DNA of 64,000 nt from Ipomoea triloba (taxonomy: Eukaryota > Streptophyta > Magnoliopsida > Solanales > Convolvulaceae): the NCBI RefSeq assembly GCF_003576645.1, contig NC_044917.1, positions 23,280,280-23,344,279 on the forward strand. Direction: 5' to 3'. Below, in pieces: positions 1 through 10,908 of this stretch (its first letter is position 1; each line of letters begins with the position of its first letter). Position numbers and translations under genes: made by a program. The notes under the pieces are model-generated. The model was not told where the DNA came from. It saw only the letters and a list, made by a program, of their open reading frames with translations, and made no database searches.

Positions 1-440
1 GAGGTGGAGTAACAAGAAGCGGGGCGAAAAACCTGAGGCTTGAGGCGGGCTTCGTGATCAAAGCTCAAGCGCTCGATATTGTACTAAAAAGGGAAGTTTT
101 TAGTGCAATCCTTCCAGGGATTCTGGAAGAAGAGTGGACGTAGGCGGGTTGGCCGAACCACTTAAAAATCTCTCTTGCATTTACTTACTGTTTTATCTCT
201 CGCTAACCTCTCGATTGCACTGCATATAAACGCACTTCTCGAACTAACTCAAACTCGTGCTAACTAAAAGGGGATAACATTTCCGCTGCGCATAAAACTT
301 TGTCTTCACCTCGTGAGGTATCGAACCTAAACATCCTAAGTTCAATACACACGAGAGGTTGAAAAGATCTGCAAAATCTTATACAAGTCTATTCCCCCCC
401 CCCCCCTCTAGACTTGTACCCCATCCCCTTGGGACCAACA
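1..440 (+). mobile_element. 3' part of a Copia (Sirevirus-like) LTR, truncated by window start
   Basis: The stretch reads like the R-U5 part of a Sirevirus/Copia LTR. It has a GTGGACGTAGGC motif near 133-144, a 'cgctgcgc' block near 284, a pyrimidine run of C followed by CTCTAG (about 397-411) and a terminal ACCAACA ending at 440. A tRNA primer-binding site normally follows such an LTR in a complete element, and none is seen at 441. It is therefore probably a solo LTR or the 3' LTR of an element lying to the left. The sequence after 440 resembles the Tat element tail described next, so this LTR appears to have inserted into that element. Family assignment is from motif memory only. Confidence 0.55.
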
Positions 441-600
441 CTCTTCAAGTTTCAAATGTGAATAATTGTGAACTTCTCTCCTTTTTGTGTAACTTCCATA
501 TCCCTTCTTTGTTAGCCCTTAACCTTTAGCCCCGTTATAAGCTCAATAAAGACCTACTTGATCTTTGCATGCAATTTTCGGTCTATACTAGGAGCAGTAT
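441..600 (+). mobile_element. Tat-lineage Gypsy 3' internal tail, left piece
   Basis: This 160-bp piece resembles the non-coding tail between pol and the 3' LTR of Tat/Retand-type Gypsy elements (the 'cccgttataagctcaataaag' region). It is interrupted at 600 by a complete LTR retrotransposon and resumes at 9289. The interruption is proved by the AGTAT duplication at 596-600 and 9284-9288. Confidence 0.5.
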
Positions 601-3194
601 TGTGACACCCCCAACCTCACACCGGCTGAGATAGCTAAAGCTTAACACAACAGCTGCCAATCTCAACCATCAAACGAAAACATAGCGGAAGCGATTTAAA
701 ACCTAAGGGGCGTCATGCCACATCTAGGTATAACACAGCCTAGATGCACAGGCTAATCATAAAACGGACTAAGCTGTCATAGATATAAACCAAGATAAAA
801 TTCTCAAAACATAATCCACAATCATCGAAAGTACTCAAACCACTAATCCAGAGTATACTAATAATATCTCAAGGCACACAGGCCAAAACCAAAGTCTAAA
901 CAAGGTAAACTAAGGCTAAACATCCTCATAAGGAAAGCTCTAGCGCGCTCTCGCATAACTACTCCATACCTGGAAAACACACAAAGAACCATTAGCAAAA
1001 GAATGCTAAGCAACCACCATTCACACCCGCAAGGAGATATAGATATACATAAGCTTGTAAATAGGTTTACACACCCATATAGAATATAAACACCAACGAA
1101 CTGTTCAGTAGTTGAAAACGATACTCAACAATAATAAGCTGAACGAATCACAAACCAAGACTCAGTCAAACAAAGCCAATAGCCAACAACAAAACATAAT
1201 GCAATAACGAACCATAACCGAGATCCATAAGGTATCGACCGAATTAGCATAAAGAGCTCATAAAACGGACCAAGAAGGAACCCCAACTCCAACCTCCAAA
1301 CCAAGTCAACCCAACCACCAAACCAAGTCAAACCACATAGTCAGAAGTCAGGAGTCAAGAGTCAATCCCGGAAAAACCGGTACACAGGGGTGACCAACCC
1401 AAAGTCAGTGGTCAAGAGCCAAACCCGGAAAACCGGTACACAGGGGTGATGAGCCCAATCACAGGGACCGAAGTCCAATCACAGGGACCGAAGTCCAATC
1501 ACAGGGACCGACAGTCCAATCACAGGGACCGAAGTCCAATCACAGGGGTAATCAACCCAATCACAGGGACCGAAGTCCAAAGTCAGAAGTCAATAGTAGC
1601 ACAGTCAATAGTAGCACAGTCAATAGTAGCCAACAACCACCAACAACCTCAACCAAACCACCATCACAACCTCATACTCCAACATCACTCAAAGCAACTA
1701 AAACAAAGTGTTCATCTCAAATATGAACACAAACCAACTCCCAGATAATGAATCAAAGGATCAATAGATCAAGAATACCAAAAATGGAAACCAAAGACAT
1801 GAATCAATACTCCAAGCTAAGGTATAAAATACCCAATAAATGACATGAATAAATACTCCAAAGACATGGTAAAATACCCAACAAAACAATCCAACAATAA
1901 TCAGAAACAAAGGAGAATAACAGACAACAACAACAGAGAAACCGTTCACTGGAAATCAACTCCCAGTGAACTTGCGGAACACTCTCACGGATCACTGCCT
2001 TCCGCCAGTCTCCTCCGCGAGAAGGAGACGGCCTCCCTCGGCGGACCACCCTCCTCCGCCCAAGCCAACCGTCGCCACCTTGCGGATCGCCCTCGCGGGT
2101 TACATTGTGCCGTTCAGGTCTTCCGCAAGGCCAACCCAAATCCCTTCCAGAGACAGTTCAACCCAGATCAACAAATCCCACTTCCAGAATACAAAATCAG
2201 ACCAAATACACTCACATTTCATCCCACTTAGAGTCCAAAAATAGGGAAATCCATAACATCATTGATCATACAACACAAGACAAATGATCAAGATGAAAAC
2301 CAACAAAATACATCCAAGAAATAGGCCAAATAACAAGAAATTTCAGGATTTCCAACACCAAGATCATTATATATAGAATAGGTGAATAAAATAGATTTGA
2401 TGGACATGGATGGTTACCTCAAAGAGCTTTTCCTATTCCAACAAGCCTTTTGCTAGCTCACAAAGCCCCACCTTCACCTTGATCATCTTTTTCCCAAAGA
2501 ACCCCAAAAGAACACTTATAAGATTACGTAAAAAGACTATCTAAAACACAAAATGCAAGATGGGTTCTAGGATAGATGCACTTACCCACTCCCAACCAAG
2601 CTTAAAAGAGCAACCTTTACTTGAAATCTTGTAGGGAAAATGAAGATGAATTCTTAGGGAATTTGAGAGGAAAATGGCGTGTAGGAGTATAGGGTAGGAG
2701 GAAGAAAGAGTGAAAGTCTTAGGGTAATTTGATCTTCAAATTATATACCAAGAATACATACAATATTTAGGTTGTAAGACATTAAATGATGTGGGCTTAA
2801 GTAACTTATAGAATAATGGGTGTAGGAAATAAATATAATCAAGACTAGTAAGTTGGGCTTATTAAATTCACCCCTTACAAATTAAATACAAGAATTAGCC
2901 CATAAGAATGTCTTAGGATCAATATATATACATATATAATGTATGATCAAGAATGTGGGCTTGTAAGAATATTTAATAACAAACATTGTAAGGGTCCAAA
3001 TTGAATAAAATCCCTTACAAGAATAAATTCAATTAATTGGGCTCTTGATTAGAATAATTAAATTAGGCTCAAGAAATATATACATATATATATATATATC
3101 AAATTGAAGGAATTAGCCCAATTGGAATTAAATTCAATTGCCCAAGGAATTAATTATCGAACGAAAGGCTTGAACGAATTTACGGGGTGTTACA
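601..3194 (-). repeat. 3' LTR (minus-strand sense) of the 601-9283 element
   Basis: This is the left copy of the 2.6-kb LTR. It begins TGTGACACCC and ends GGTGTTACA on the plus strand. It contains a short minisatellite (about 1449-1580) with units of the type CAATCACAGGGACCGAAGTC. A 68-codon minus-strand ORF at 1125-1331 is shared with the other LTR only because the LTRs are copies of each other. No gene is supported. Confidence 0.9.
1449..1580. repeat. Minisatellite in LTR
   Basis: About seven imperfect copies of an 18-20 bp unit (CAATCACAGGGACCGAAGTC and variants). The array recurs in the other LTR at about 7528-7660. The copies downstream of it (1585-1635, 'caatagtagcacagt') also vary in number between the LTRs. 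Confidence 0.85.
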
Positions 3195-3216
3195 CTCTAC
3201 CCCCCTTAAAAGGAGC
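3195..3216 (-). other. Polypurine tract of the 601-9283 element
   Basis: On the minus strand this reads as a purine-rich run (AAGGGGGGTAGAG) immediately before the 3' LTR. It is the expected primer site for plus-strand DNA synthesis. Its place opposite the tRNA primer site fixes the element's orientation. Confidence 0.75.
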
Positions 3217-5771
3217 TTCGTCCCCGAAGCTCAAAGCTCGCGGGAACTTTGAAACAGAACGATTCAAAGGAACAAAGATTCAACGGAAGACTGAAAAGAG
3301 AACGATTGCTCAACTAGTCCTAAACTCAAAAACATACTAACACGCAACTAAGCTCAAGCACATACTACACCTCTAACATTCTAAACTTATAACCTACCCA
3401 ACCCAAACTAGCATGCAAGAACTAAACTAGCTACTTACTTAGGTAAAAAGGATTCCTAACAAAGATCTAACATATGCACGGAAGCTATCAACTGAACTGG
3501 GTGACCTCCTCATGCCGAACTGCTTGGAACTGATTTCTCATCACATTCCCCATATCCAAGGTCGCTCCTTTGGGATTTCTCATCACATTCCCCATATCCA
3601 AGGTCGCTCCTTTGGCCACGTGGTTGGATCACACCGCCTTCACGGACTTCATTGCTTGCCGGTGCACTTCCCTTGACTGGGTGACCAAAATTCTTGTTAG
3701 CTTCTCTTCATAAGATAGAGCATCTTCGAACGTTACGACTTCCAGGTGGATATCACGAAGCGCATCATGCACATATATCTTCAGCAGCAAAAAGCGAACG
3801 CATCACGCATCTGGTCTAACTTGGTCGGCATATGTCTCCTATCGGTCGTGGGCAGCTTTCACTCTTTCTTGAACCAACTCAACTTTTCCGATGACACATG
3901 TAGACGCTACGATCTTAGGGTCACTTGATTTACCAAATCTTCCCAACTGAACGGGCTGCTACACTTCTTTGCTTTAACCTTTTGACAGCTTAGGCGAACT
4001 CCATTTCTTGAAAGATCCAACTCAGAACCATTCCATAAGGATAATTCGCATTGGGGACAGAAGGTTAAAACTAGTACGGTAGTATATAGAGGAAAACATT
4101 TATAGAAGGTATGCTTATTAAGAAAAACGTTGACCCAACAAGGAAAGAGAATGAAAGGTTTAAGGTGTAAGGTTTAAGAACAGTCGTTGATTAAGAATAG
4201 AATCAAGAGTTATCAAGGTTGCGACTTAGGGAATGCGGTTGTCACCTTGCACAAGGTATTTTCAAGAAGCACACAAGGTCGACGTTCGAGCGGATGGAAA
4301 TGATTTTTCAATAGAAAGTGGTGTCAAGTTCTTTTAAGGAAAAGAGAAGAGCTTGTCTTTGAAAGAAAATAAGGACGAGGTTCGAAGAGATCAAAAGAAT
4401 TTCTCAATCAAGAGAATATTAAGTTCTTTCAACAACAGAGAAGGAACGAAAAGAACTTGGCTTCGAGAACAGATAAGGGCGAGATTGAAAACACAAGAGG
4501 AGTTTTCCAACGTTAGGGTATTGACTTATTCGAGGAAAAGAAGGAAATTAGATTTCAAGAGGGGTTAAGAATAAGGTTTCGAAAGACAGAAACGGTTTGT
4601 CGATGATAAGGTATTCAGCTCTTCAAGGTAAGAAAGGAATTCAATTTGAAAGAAGATAAGAATGCGATTGAAAACGCAGGACGAGTTTCTCAACGGTAGG
4701 ATATTCAACTTACTCAAGGGAAGAAAGGAATCAGGTTCCAAGAGGAGTTAAGAACGGGATTTTGAAAGACAGAGATGATTTGTCAATGACATGGTATTCA
4801 ATTCTTTTAAGGGAAGGAAGGAGTTCAACTTCGAAAGTAGATCAAAATGAGACTTAAATAAGCTGGAGGGATGTCTCAACGAAAGGATATACAATTTCCA
4901 AGGAAATGAGAGAAGTTCGGTTTTTGAGGAACGATAGCAATGAGGTCTAGGAGAGTATAGAGGATTCTTTAACGATAGGGTATACAATTCCTCCAAGGAA
5001 AGGGAAATTCAGTTTCAAACGAAGATGAGGAAGAGACTTAGAACAGGTAGAAGAGATGTTTCAACAAGAAGGCATTCAGAGTTTCAAGAATCAAGGAGAA
5101 TTTAGTTTCCAAGAATAGATAGGAATACTGATTAGAATAAAGAGAAGGGATTTCCTAATGGATGGGTAATTGGGGTTTCAAGGAACTAAGAGAAATTCGG
5201 CTTTAGGAAAGTCAAGGAGTCTCTCAACTCTAAACGATTTCTTCGGGTTGATGATTCGGTTACGACACTCTGACTGATTAATAGATCTTGCCTTGCTTCC
5301 CACGCAACATGGACCTGAGATCCGAATAAGCTCCGCTACGGTTCGCATACCCTTATCTCTCCAAAAGAGGCTGAAGGTGATGAATCGTTGATGGCTGACT
5401 GGTGCAGAACGAAAGAATTCTGAGGAAGCTTAATGAGAGGATAGGTTCGATTAGAAAGGTATCGCCCGGTTTTTGAGAGGAGGTTCGCTTATGGGTAATA
5501 GTGATCTTTAGAAACCGAGGTTACTTCCTTAAGCTCTTGCACAAGGGGATTACTTTCGAAGGTACACCGAGTAGGTTACACGAGGTCCATTTCACGGAGT
5601 CATACCCCACTTGCTTATGGCATTTCTTCTTATCTTCGGGGATCTTAAGCGTCCAAGTTTTTCCTTTCCACTTGACTTAGTCTTCTTTGTTTTGAAGGTT
5701 GCAACTTCTAACTTGGTCCTTCATGGCTGCTTCAGGGGTAGGTACGACTACCTTAGGGTCTGTGAATCACG

Positions 5772-6110
5772 ACCTCGAATTATAATTCTTCATGCAACGT
5801 TAACTCCGAGTTTAGCTCGAATTATAATTCTTCATGCAACGTTAACTCCGAGTTTAGCTTGCACGAGATTCTTCATTGCTGATCCGGAAGCTCCCGCTTG
5901 GCGCACGAGATTCTTCATTGCTGATCCGGAAGCTCCCGCTTGGCGTGCTTTAATCTTCATTGCTGATCCGGAAGCTCCCGCTTGGCGTGCTTTAACTCTT
6001 TCTTGAGATCCGGAAGCTCCCGCTTGGCGTGCTTTAACTCTTTCTTGACGCGTTAGCACCCGCTATTGGCGTGCTTTAACTCTTTCTTGACGCGTTAGCA
6101 CCCGCTATTA
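5772..6110. repeat. Three consecutive minisatellite families
   Basis: Two copies of a 42-bp unit containing 'cttcatgcaacgttaactcc' are followed by about four copies of a 40-46 bp unit containing 'gatccggaagctcccgcttg'. Two to three copies of a unit containing 'gacgcgttagcacccgct' come last. Adjacent families share edge words such as 'gcttggcgtgctttaac', as if each array grew from the end of the previous one. Confidence 0.85.
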
Positions 6111-6665
6111 TCGTTCCCTCAAGACCGAGGGTCTTCGAGTCTTCAGTCTTCGAGCTCCTATTATTTTCTTCGTCTTCTTATCGCACTTCAGCTGCACGAA
6201 CTTGTTCTTCAAGTCTTGAGGTTGACGAAGATCTTGCAGGCGAGGCTGCATACGCGAAGACGTCAGTTCCTGAAGAACGTAGACCGTTGTCGTTGATTCC
6301 AAGTCGCGAGTAGACTAGTCTTCTTTGACGAGCCGCCCATCTTCTGGTTGCTGAGACGCACACGGTGCTATCCATCGTCTCGTACCAACTAACTACTCAC
6401 TCCTAATCTAAAGCAGGCTCCTAAGCAATACTAAAACGAAGCAACGTAACTAAAAGCGATTAAGGCTTACCCGGAAGACGAGCCGCAAGTTGCAAAACAA
6501 CGAGGTTAACAAAGCACATATAACATAAACAGATAAGGCGTGTCCTCACCGCGATTCCTAGAATTCACACATCCTAGGATTCTCAAGACCTCTTAATTCC
6601 TACTTAATCAAGTCCTAGAGTCTCAAAAGTTCAACCCTAGGATCTCTACTTAGACCTCAACACAG

Positions 6666-6677
6666 GCTCTGATACCA
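6666..6677 (-). other. Primer-binding site, initiator-Met tRNA type
   Basis: GCTCTGATACCA on the plus strand is the exact reverse complement of TGGTATCAGAGC, the common plant retrotransposon primer site for tRNA-iMet. It lies two bases from the right LTR. Confidence 0.9.
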
Positions 6678-6679
6678 AC

Positions 6680-9283
6680 TGTGACACCCCCAACCTCACA
6701 CCGGCTGAGATAGCTAAAGCTTAACACAACAGCTGCCAATCTCAACCATCAAACGAAAACATAGCGGAAGCGATTTAAAACCTAAGGGGCGTCATGCCAC
6801 ATCTAGGTATAACACAGCCTAGATGCACAGGCTAATCATAAAACGGACTAAGCTGTCATAGATATAAACCAAGATAAAATTCTCAAAACATAATCCACAA
6901 TCATCGAAAGTACTCAAACCACTAATCCAGAGTATACTAATAATATCTCAAGGCACACAGGCCAAAACCAAAGTCTAAACAAGGTAAACTAAGGCTAAAC
7001 ATCCTCATAAGGAAAGCTCTAGCACGCTCTCGCATAACTACTCCATACCTGGAAAACACACAAAGAACCATTAGCAAAAGAATGCTAAGCAACCACCATT
7101 CACACCCGCAAGGAGATATAGATATACATAAGCTTGTAAATAGGTTTACACACCCATATAGAATATAAACACCAACGAACTGTTCAGTAGTTGAAAACGA
7201 TACTCAACAATAATAAGCTGAACGAATCACAAACCAAGACTCAGTCAAACAAAGCCAATAGCCAACAACAAAGCATAATGCAATAACGAACCATAACCGA
7301 GATCCATAAGGTATCGACCGAATTAGCATAAAGAGCTCATAAAACGGACCAAGAAGGAACCCCAACTCCAACCTCCAAACCAAGTCAACCCAACCACCAA
7401 ACCAAGTCAAACCACATAGTCAGAAGTCAGGAGTCAAGAGTCAATCCCGGAAAAACCGGTACACAGGGGTGACCAACCCAAAGTCAGTGGTCAAGAGCCA
7501 AACCCGGAAAATCGGTACACAGGGGTGATGAGCCCAATCACAGGGACCGAAGTCCAATCACAGGGACCGAAGTCCAATCACAGGGACCGACAGTCCAATC
7601 ACAGGGACCGAAGTCCAATCACAGGGGTAATCAACCCAATCACAGGGACCGAAGTCCAAAGTCAGAAGTCAATAGTAGCACAGTCAAACCATAGTCAATA
7701 GTAGCACAATAGTCAACTCCAACCAACAACCACTAACAACAACAACCGAACCACCATCACAACCTCATACTCCAACATCACTCAAAGCAACCAAAACAAA
7801 GTGTTCATCTCAAATATGAACACAAACCAACTCCCAGATAATGAATCAAAGGATCAATAGATCAAGAATACCAAAAATGGAAACCAAAGACATGAATCAA
7901 TACTCCAAACTATGGTATCAAATACCCAATAAATGACATGAATAAATACTCCAAAGACATGGTAAAATACCCAACAAAACAATCCAACAATAATCAGAAC
8001 AAAGGAGAACAACAGACAACAACAACAGCGAAACTGCTCACTGGAAATCAATTCCCAGTGGCCTAACGGAACACCGCAACGGAGCACACCTCTCCGCCGA
8101 CCTCCTCCGCAAAGAGGAGACGGTCTCCCTCAACGGGCCTCTCCCCTCCGCCCGACACCACCGTCGCCACCTTGCGGATCGCCCTCGCGGGTTACATTGT
8201 GCCGTCCGGGTCTTCCGCAAGGCCAACCCAATTTCCAGATTCCAGAACCGAGAACAGACATGAACAAATCCAACTTCCAGAATACAAAATCAGACCAAAT
8301 ACACTCACATTTCATCCAATTTAGAGTCCAAAAATAAGGAAATCCATAACATCATTGATCATACAACACAAGGCAAAAGATCAAGATGAAAACCAACAAA
8401 ATACATCCAAGAAATAGGCTAACAACAAGAATTTCAGGATTTCCAACACCAAGAACATCATATATAGAATAGGTGAACAAAATAGATTTTGATGGACATA
8501 GTGGTTACCTCAAAGAGCTTTCTCCAATCTAAACAAGCCTCAAGCTAGCTCACAAAGCCCCACCACCTTGTTGATCATCTTTTACCCAACGAACCCCAAA
8601 AGAACATTATAAGAATATGCAAAAAGACTAGCAAAACCATAAAATGCAAGGTAGATTCTAGGCTAGATGCACTTACCCAATCCTAAACAAGCTTAAAGTA
8701 GCAATCTTGACTTGAAAACTTGTAGGAGAAATGAAGATCAATTTTAGGGAAATATGGAGTGGAAATGGCGCATGAATGAGTGTAGGAGGAAGAAAGGAGT
8801 GAAAGTCTTTAGGGTATTTTGATCTTCAAAATATATACTAAGAATACATACAATATTTAGGGTGTAAGACATTAAATGATGTGGGCTTAAGTAACTTATA
8901 GAATAGTGGGTGTAGGAAATTAAATATAATCAAGACTAGTAAGTTGGGCTTATTAAATTCACCCCTTACAAATTAAATACAAGAATTAGCCCATAAGAAT
9001 GTCTTAGGATCAATATATATACATATATAATGTATGATCAAGAATGTGGGCTTGTAGGAATATTTAATAACAAACATTGTAAGGGTCCAAATTGAATAAA
9101 ATCCCTTACAAGAATAAATTCAATTAATTGGGCTCTTGATTAGAATAATTAAATTAGGCTCAAGAAATATATACATATATATATATATCAAATTGAAGGA
9201 ATTAGCCCAATTGGAATTAAATTAAATTGCCCAAGGAATTAATTATCGAACGAAAGGCTTGAACGAATTTACGGGGTGTTACA
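6680..9283 (-). repeat. 5' LTR (minus-strand sense) of the 601-9283 element
   Basis: This is the right copy of the LTR (2,604 bp). It matches 601-3194 along its length, with small indels mainly in the minisatellite and in the stretch around 7680-7745. It ends TGTTACA at 9283, followed by the AGTAT target duplication. Confidence 0.9.
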
Positions 9284-9288
9284 AGTAT

Positions 9289-9534
9289 GAAAGGCAAGCT
9301 TATGAGATGTTTTTCTCAATGCCAAATTCTGCATAAACCTAATTAAGTAAGTGCACACACTGGATTGGTCACTAACTAATAATCTTGGTGCTTGAATGTT
9401 GGCTTGGGAATGGATCTTGTTGGCTTTGTGGTATGACCGATGGTACAAGAGAGATTATGAGAACTTATACCTGACTTGGGATTTGATATTCTGTCTTGCT
9501 TGAGGACAAGCAAGATCTTAAGTGTGGGGGAGTT
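9289..9534 (+). mobile_element. Tat-lineage Gypsy 3' internal tail, right piece, with polypurine tract
   Basis: This continues the piece at 441-600. It contains the hallmark 'cttgcttgaggacaagcaag' followed by a purine tract (AAGTGTGGGGGAGTT) that directly precedes an LTR starting TGACACAC at 9535. That arrangement is typical of Tat/Retand-type Gypsy elements in plants. Confidence 0.7.
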
Positions 9535-10035
9535 TGACACACTCTCATTTGTACCTATTTTACTTGTGTTTTTATTTAGATTTTATAGTTAATTGTGTGA
9601 TAAAATGTTGTGTCTAATGCTTATTTCCTTGTTTTCATATTTAAAATGGTATAATGATTGGTTTGGATGTTTTTGATGTGTTTAGAAGTACATTAGAACC
9701 ATTTGGGTGCAAAAAGCAATTCAAAGGAACAAAAAATGTTGGAGAGCCAAAAATCAGCCCAGAGTACTATTAATCGAGGAAATTCGCCGCGGCGAAAGTC
9801 CCAAATTTTGGGCAGAATGTTTTCTGGGCTAGATTCTTGACGCGTCAAGAAACCTGCCCGAGCAAAATTTCCAACGTTGCAATTTTCCAGATTTTCCCCT
9901 GCTTTGGATCCCACTATTTAAGGCTTCATTTATTCTTCAAACCCTAAGCTTGGCTGCGGATTTTGGACAAAGGAGAGCAAGGAAATGAAGCTCTCATCTT
10001 CTCAAGAGATCAACAAGGAAAAATCATTTGGAGAA
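9535..10035 (+). repeat. Truncated 3' LTR of a Tat-lineage Gypsy element
   Basis: It starts with TGACAC after the polypurine tract. It holds two perfect CG-centred palindromes (9783-9796 and 9834-9851, the latter TTCTTGACGCGTCAAGAA) and a TATA-like CTATTTAAGG at about 9914-9923. Near 10035 the sequence changes abruptly to coding debris of another Gypsy element, so the LTR end is missing. A short minus-strand ORF at 9693-9914 is not a gene. Confidence 0.6.
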
Positions 10036-10290
10036 GATAGTATCAATATCGACCAGCCATCAAAGCCTAGGTCTTAGCAGACTTCATAGTCGAATGCACA
10101 GCTCAGGATTCAAAGGACGACTTTGTAGCTGTTCCTGACTTCGAGAATGGTGGGAAATGCATGCTGATGGTGTCTTGAGCCAAAAGCACCATGGAGGGGG
10201 AGTAATGTTGACTACCCCAGAAGGGTTCCGATTGTACTACGCCTTAGAATACCAGTTTAAAACCTCTAAGGTGCGGGTCCTTAAAAGATG
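10036..10290 (+). pseudogene. Fragment of Gypsy RNase H domain
   Basis: In shifting plus-strand frames the translation gives VLADFIVECT and, at about 10151-10265, HADGVLSQKHHGGGVML and EGFRLYYALEYQFKT. These correspond to the linker and start of RNase H in Tat/Ogre-type Gypsy polyproteins, where the first catalytic Asp sits in an HxDG context. Stops and frame changes interrupt it. Everything 5' of it (gag, protease, reverse transcriptase) and the integrase are missing. The rest of this element probably continues to about 16634. Confidence 0.7.
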
Positions 10291-10344
10291 AAATTCAGGT
10301 GGTCCGCCAGCCTTTGAATGGCGCGAAACCAAATCAAGGTCGAG

Positions 10345-10620
10345 AACCGACATAGTTGAAGAAAGGGATGAAAAAATGAAGTAAAGGGGAAAAGGTCGGG
10401 AAACCGACATAGTTGAAGGAGAGGAAAAAAATGAAGTAAAGGGGAAAAATTCGGGAAACCGACATTGTTGAAGAAGAGGAGAAAAAATGAAGTAAAGCAG
10501 AAAAGGTCGGGAAACCGACATAGTTGAAGAAAGGGAGGGAAGAAGGTCGGGAAACCGACATAGTTGAAGAAAAAGAGGAAAAATGAAGTAAAGGGAAAAA
10601 GGTCGGGAAACCGACATAGA
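10345..10620. repeat. Minisatellite, about 40-60 bp units
   Basis: Five to six imperfect units built around 'gtcgggaaaccgacatagtt' and a purine-rich spacer 'aaaaatgaagtaaagggg'. The core GTCGGGAAACCGAC is close to self-complementary. Three overlapping minus-strand ORFs here (10237-10706) are repeat translations rich in Phe, Pro and Ser and are not genes. Confidence 0.85.
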
Positions 10621-10908
10621 GAAAAATGAAGAAAAAAGAGCAAGAGCTTTTGAGAGTAAAAGCTAGGACTTAGTAAAATTCTGAAAGTAGAAAGTTCGCG
10701 CGTCAAAAACTGTAAAAAATCAAGTTAAAGTAGCTCAGGTGAAAATTAGCTCGGCATGTCAATCGTAACACTTAGCGAAAAATTCAAAGAAAAGGAAACA
10801 CGCAGAAAAGCGAAGTAAGAAAGGAAAGGGAGTTGTTCATTCGTCATTCAAAAAGCTCTATTTCTATTACAAGACAACTAAATAAATGGGGAGGGTCGAT
10901 TATAGCCT

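Larger units (their letters stand above)
3195..6679 (-). mobile_element. Interior of the non-autonomous element, made of tandem arrays
   Basis: The interior holds a 42-bp direct duplication (about 3530-3615, 'tttctcatcacattccccat'). It also has a long degenerate array of roughly 90-190 bp units (about 4340-5260, recurring 'gagttcaacttcgaaag' and 'tttctcaacg' blocks) and three successive minisatellites at 5772-6110. ORFs here, such as 5611-6006 (+) and 4353-4568 (+), are products of the repeats. No retroviral domain is recognisable. Confidence 0.7.
601..9283 (-). mobile_element. Complete non-autonomous LTR retrotransposon (LARD-like), 8.7 kb
   Basis: Two long direct repeats, 601-3194 and 6680-9283, flank a 3.5-kb interior. 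The 5-bp target duplication AGTAT is perfect (596-600 and 9284-9288). The ends are TG/CA. The primer-binding site (GCTCTGATACCA at 6666-6677, the reverse complement of the initiator-Met tRNA site) abuts the right LTR and a polypurine tract abuts the left one, so the element reads on the minus strand. On that strand the LTR begins TGTAACACCCC. The interior shows no gag, reverse transcriptase, RNase H or integrase motif in any frame and consists largely of tandem arrays. It is therefore non-autonomous and must have been mobilised in trans, most plausibly by a Gypsy element. The LTRs are nearly identical apart from indels in their minisatellites, suggesting a fairly recent insertion. Confidence 0.9.

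Noticed and set aside
4353..4568. 71-codon Lys/Arg-rich ORF in the non-autonomous element
   Set aside because: It is a translation of the degenerate tandem array, and neighbouring copies of the unit are not open in the same frame.
10345..10620. Regular repeats resembling a CRISPR-like or short-palindrome array
   Set aside because: Units are imperfect and adjacent with purine filler rather than unique spacers, lie inside a retroelement in a plant genome, and have no associated genes.
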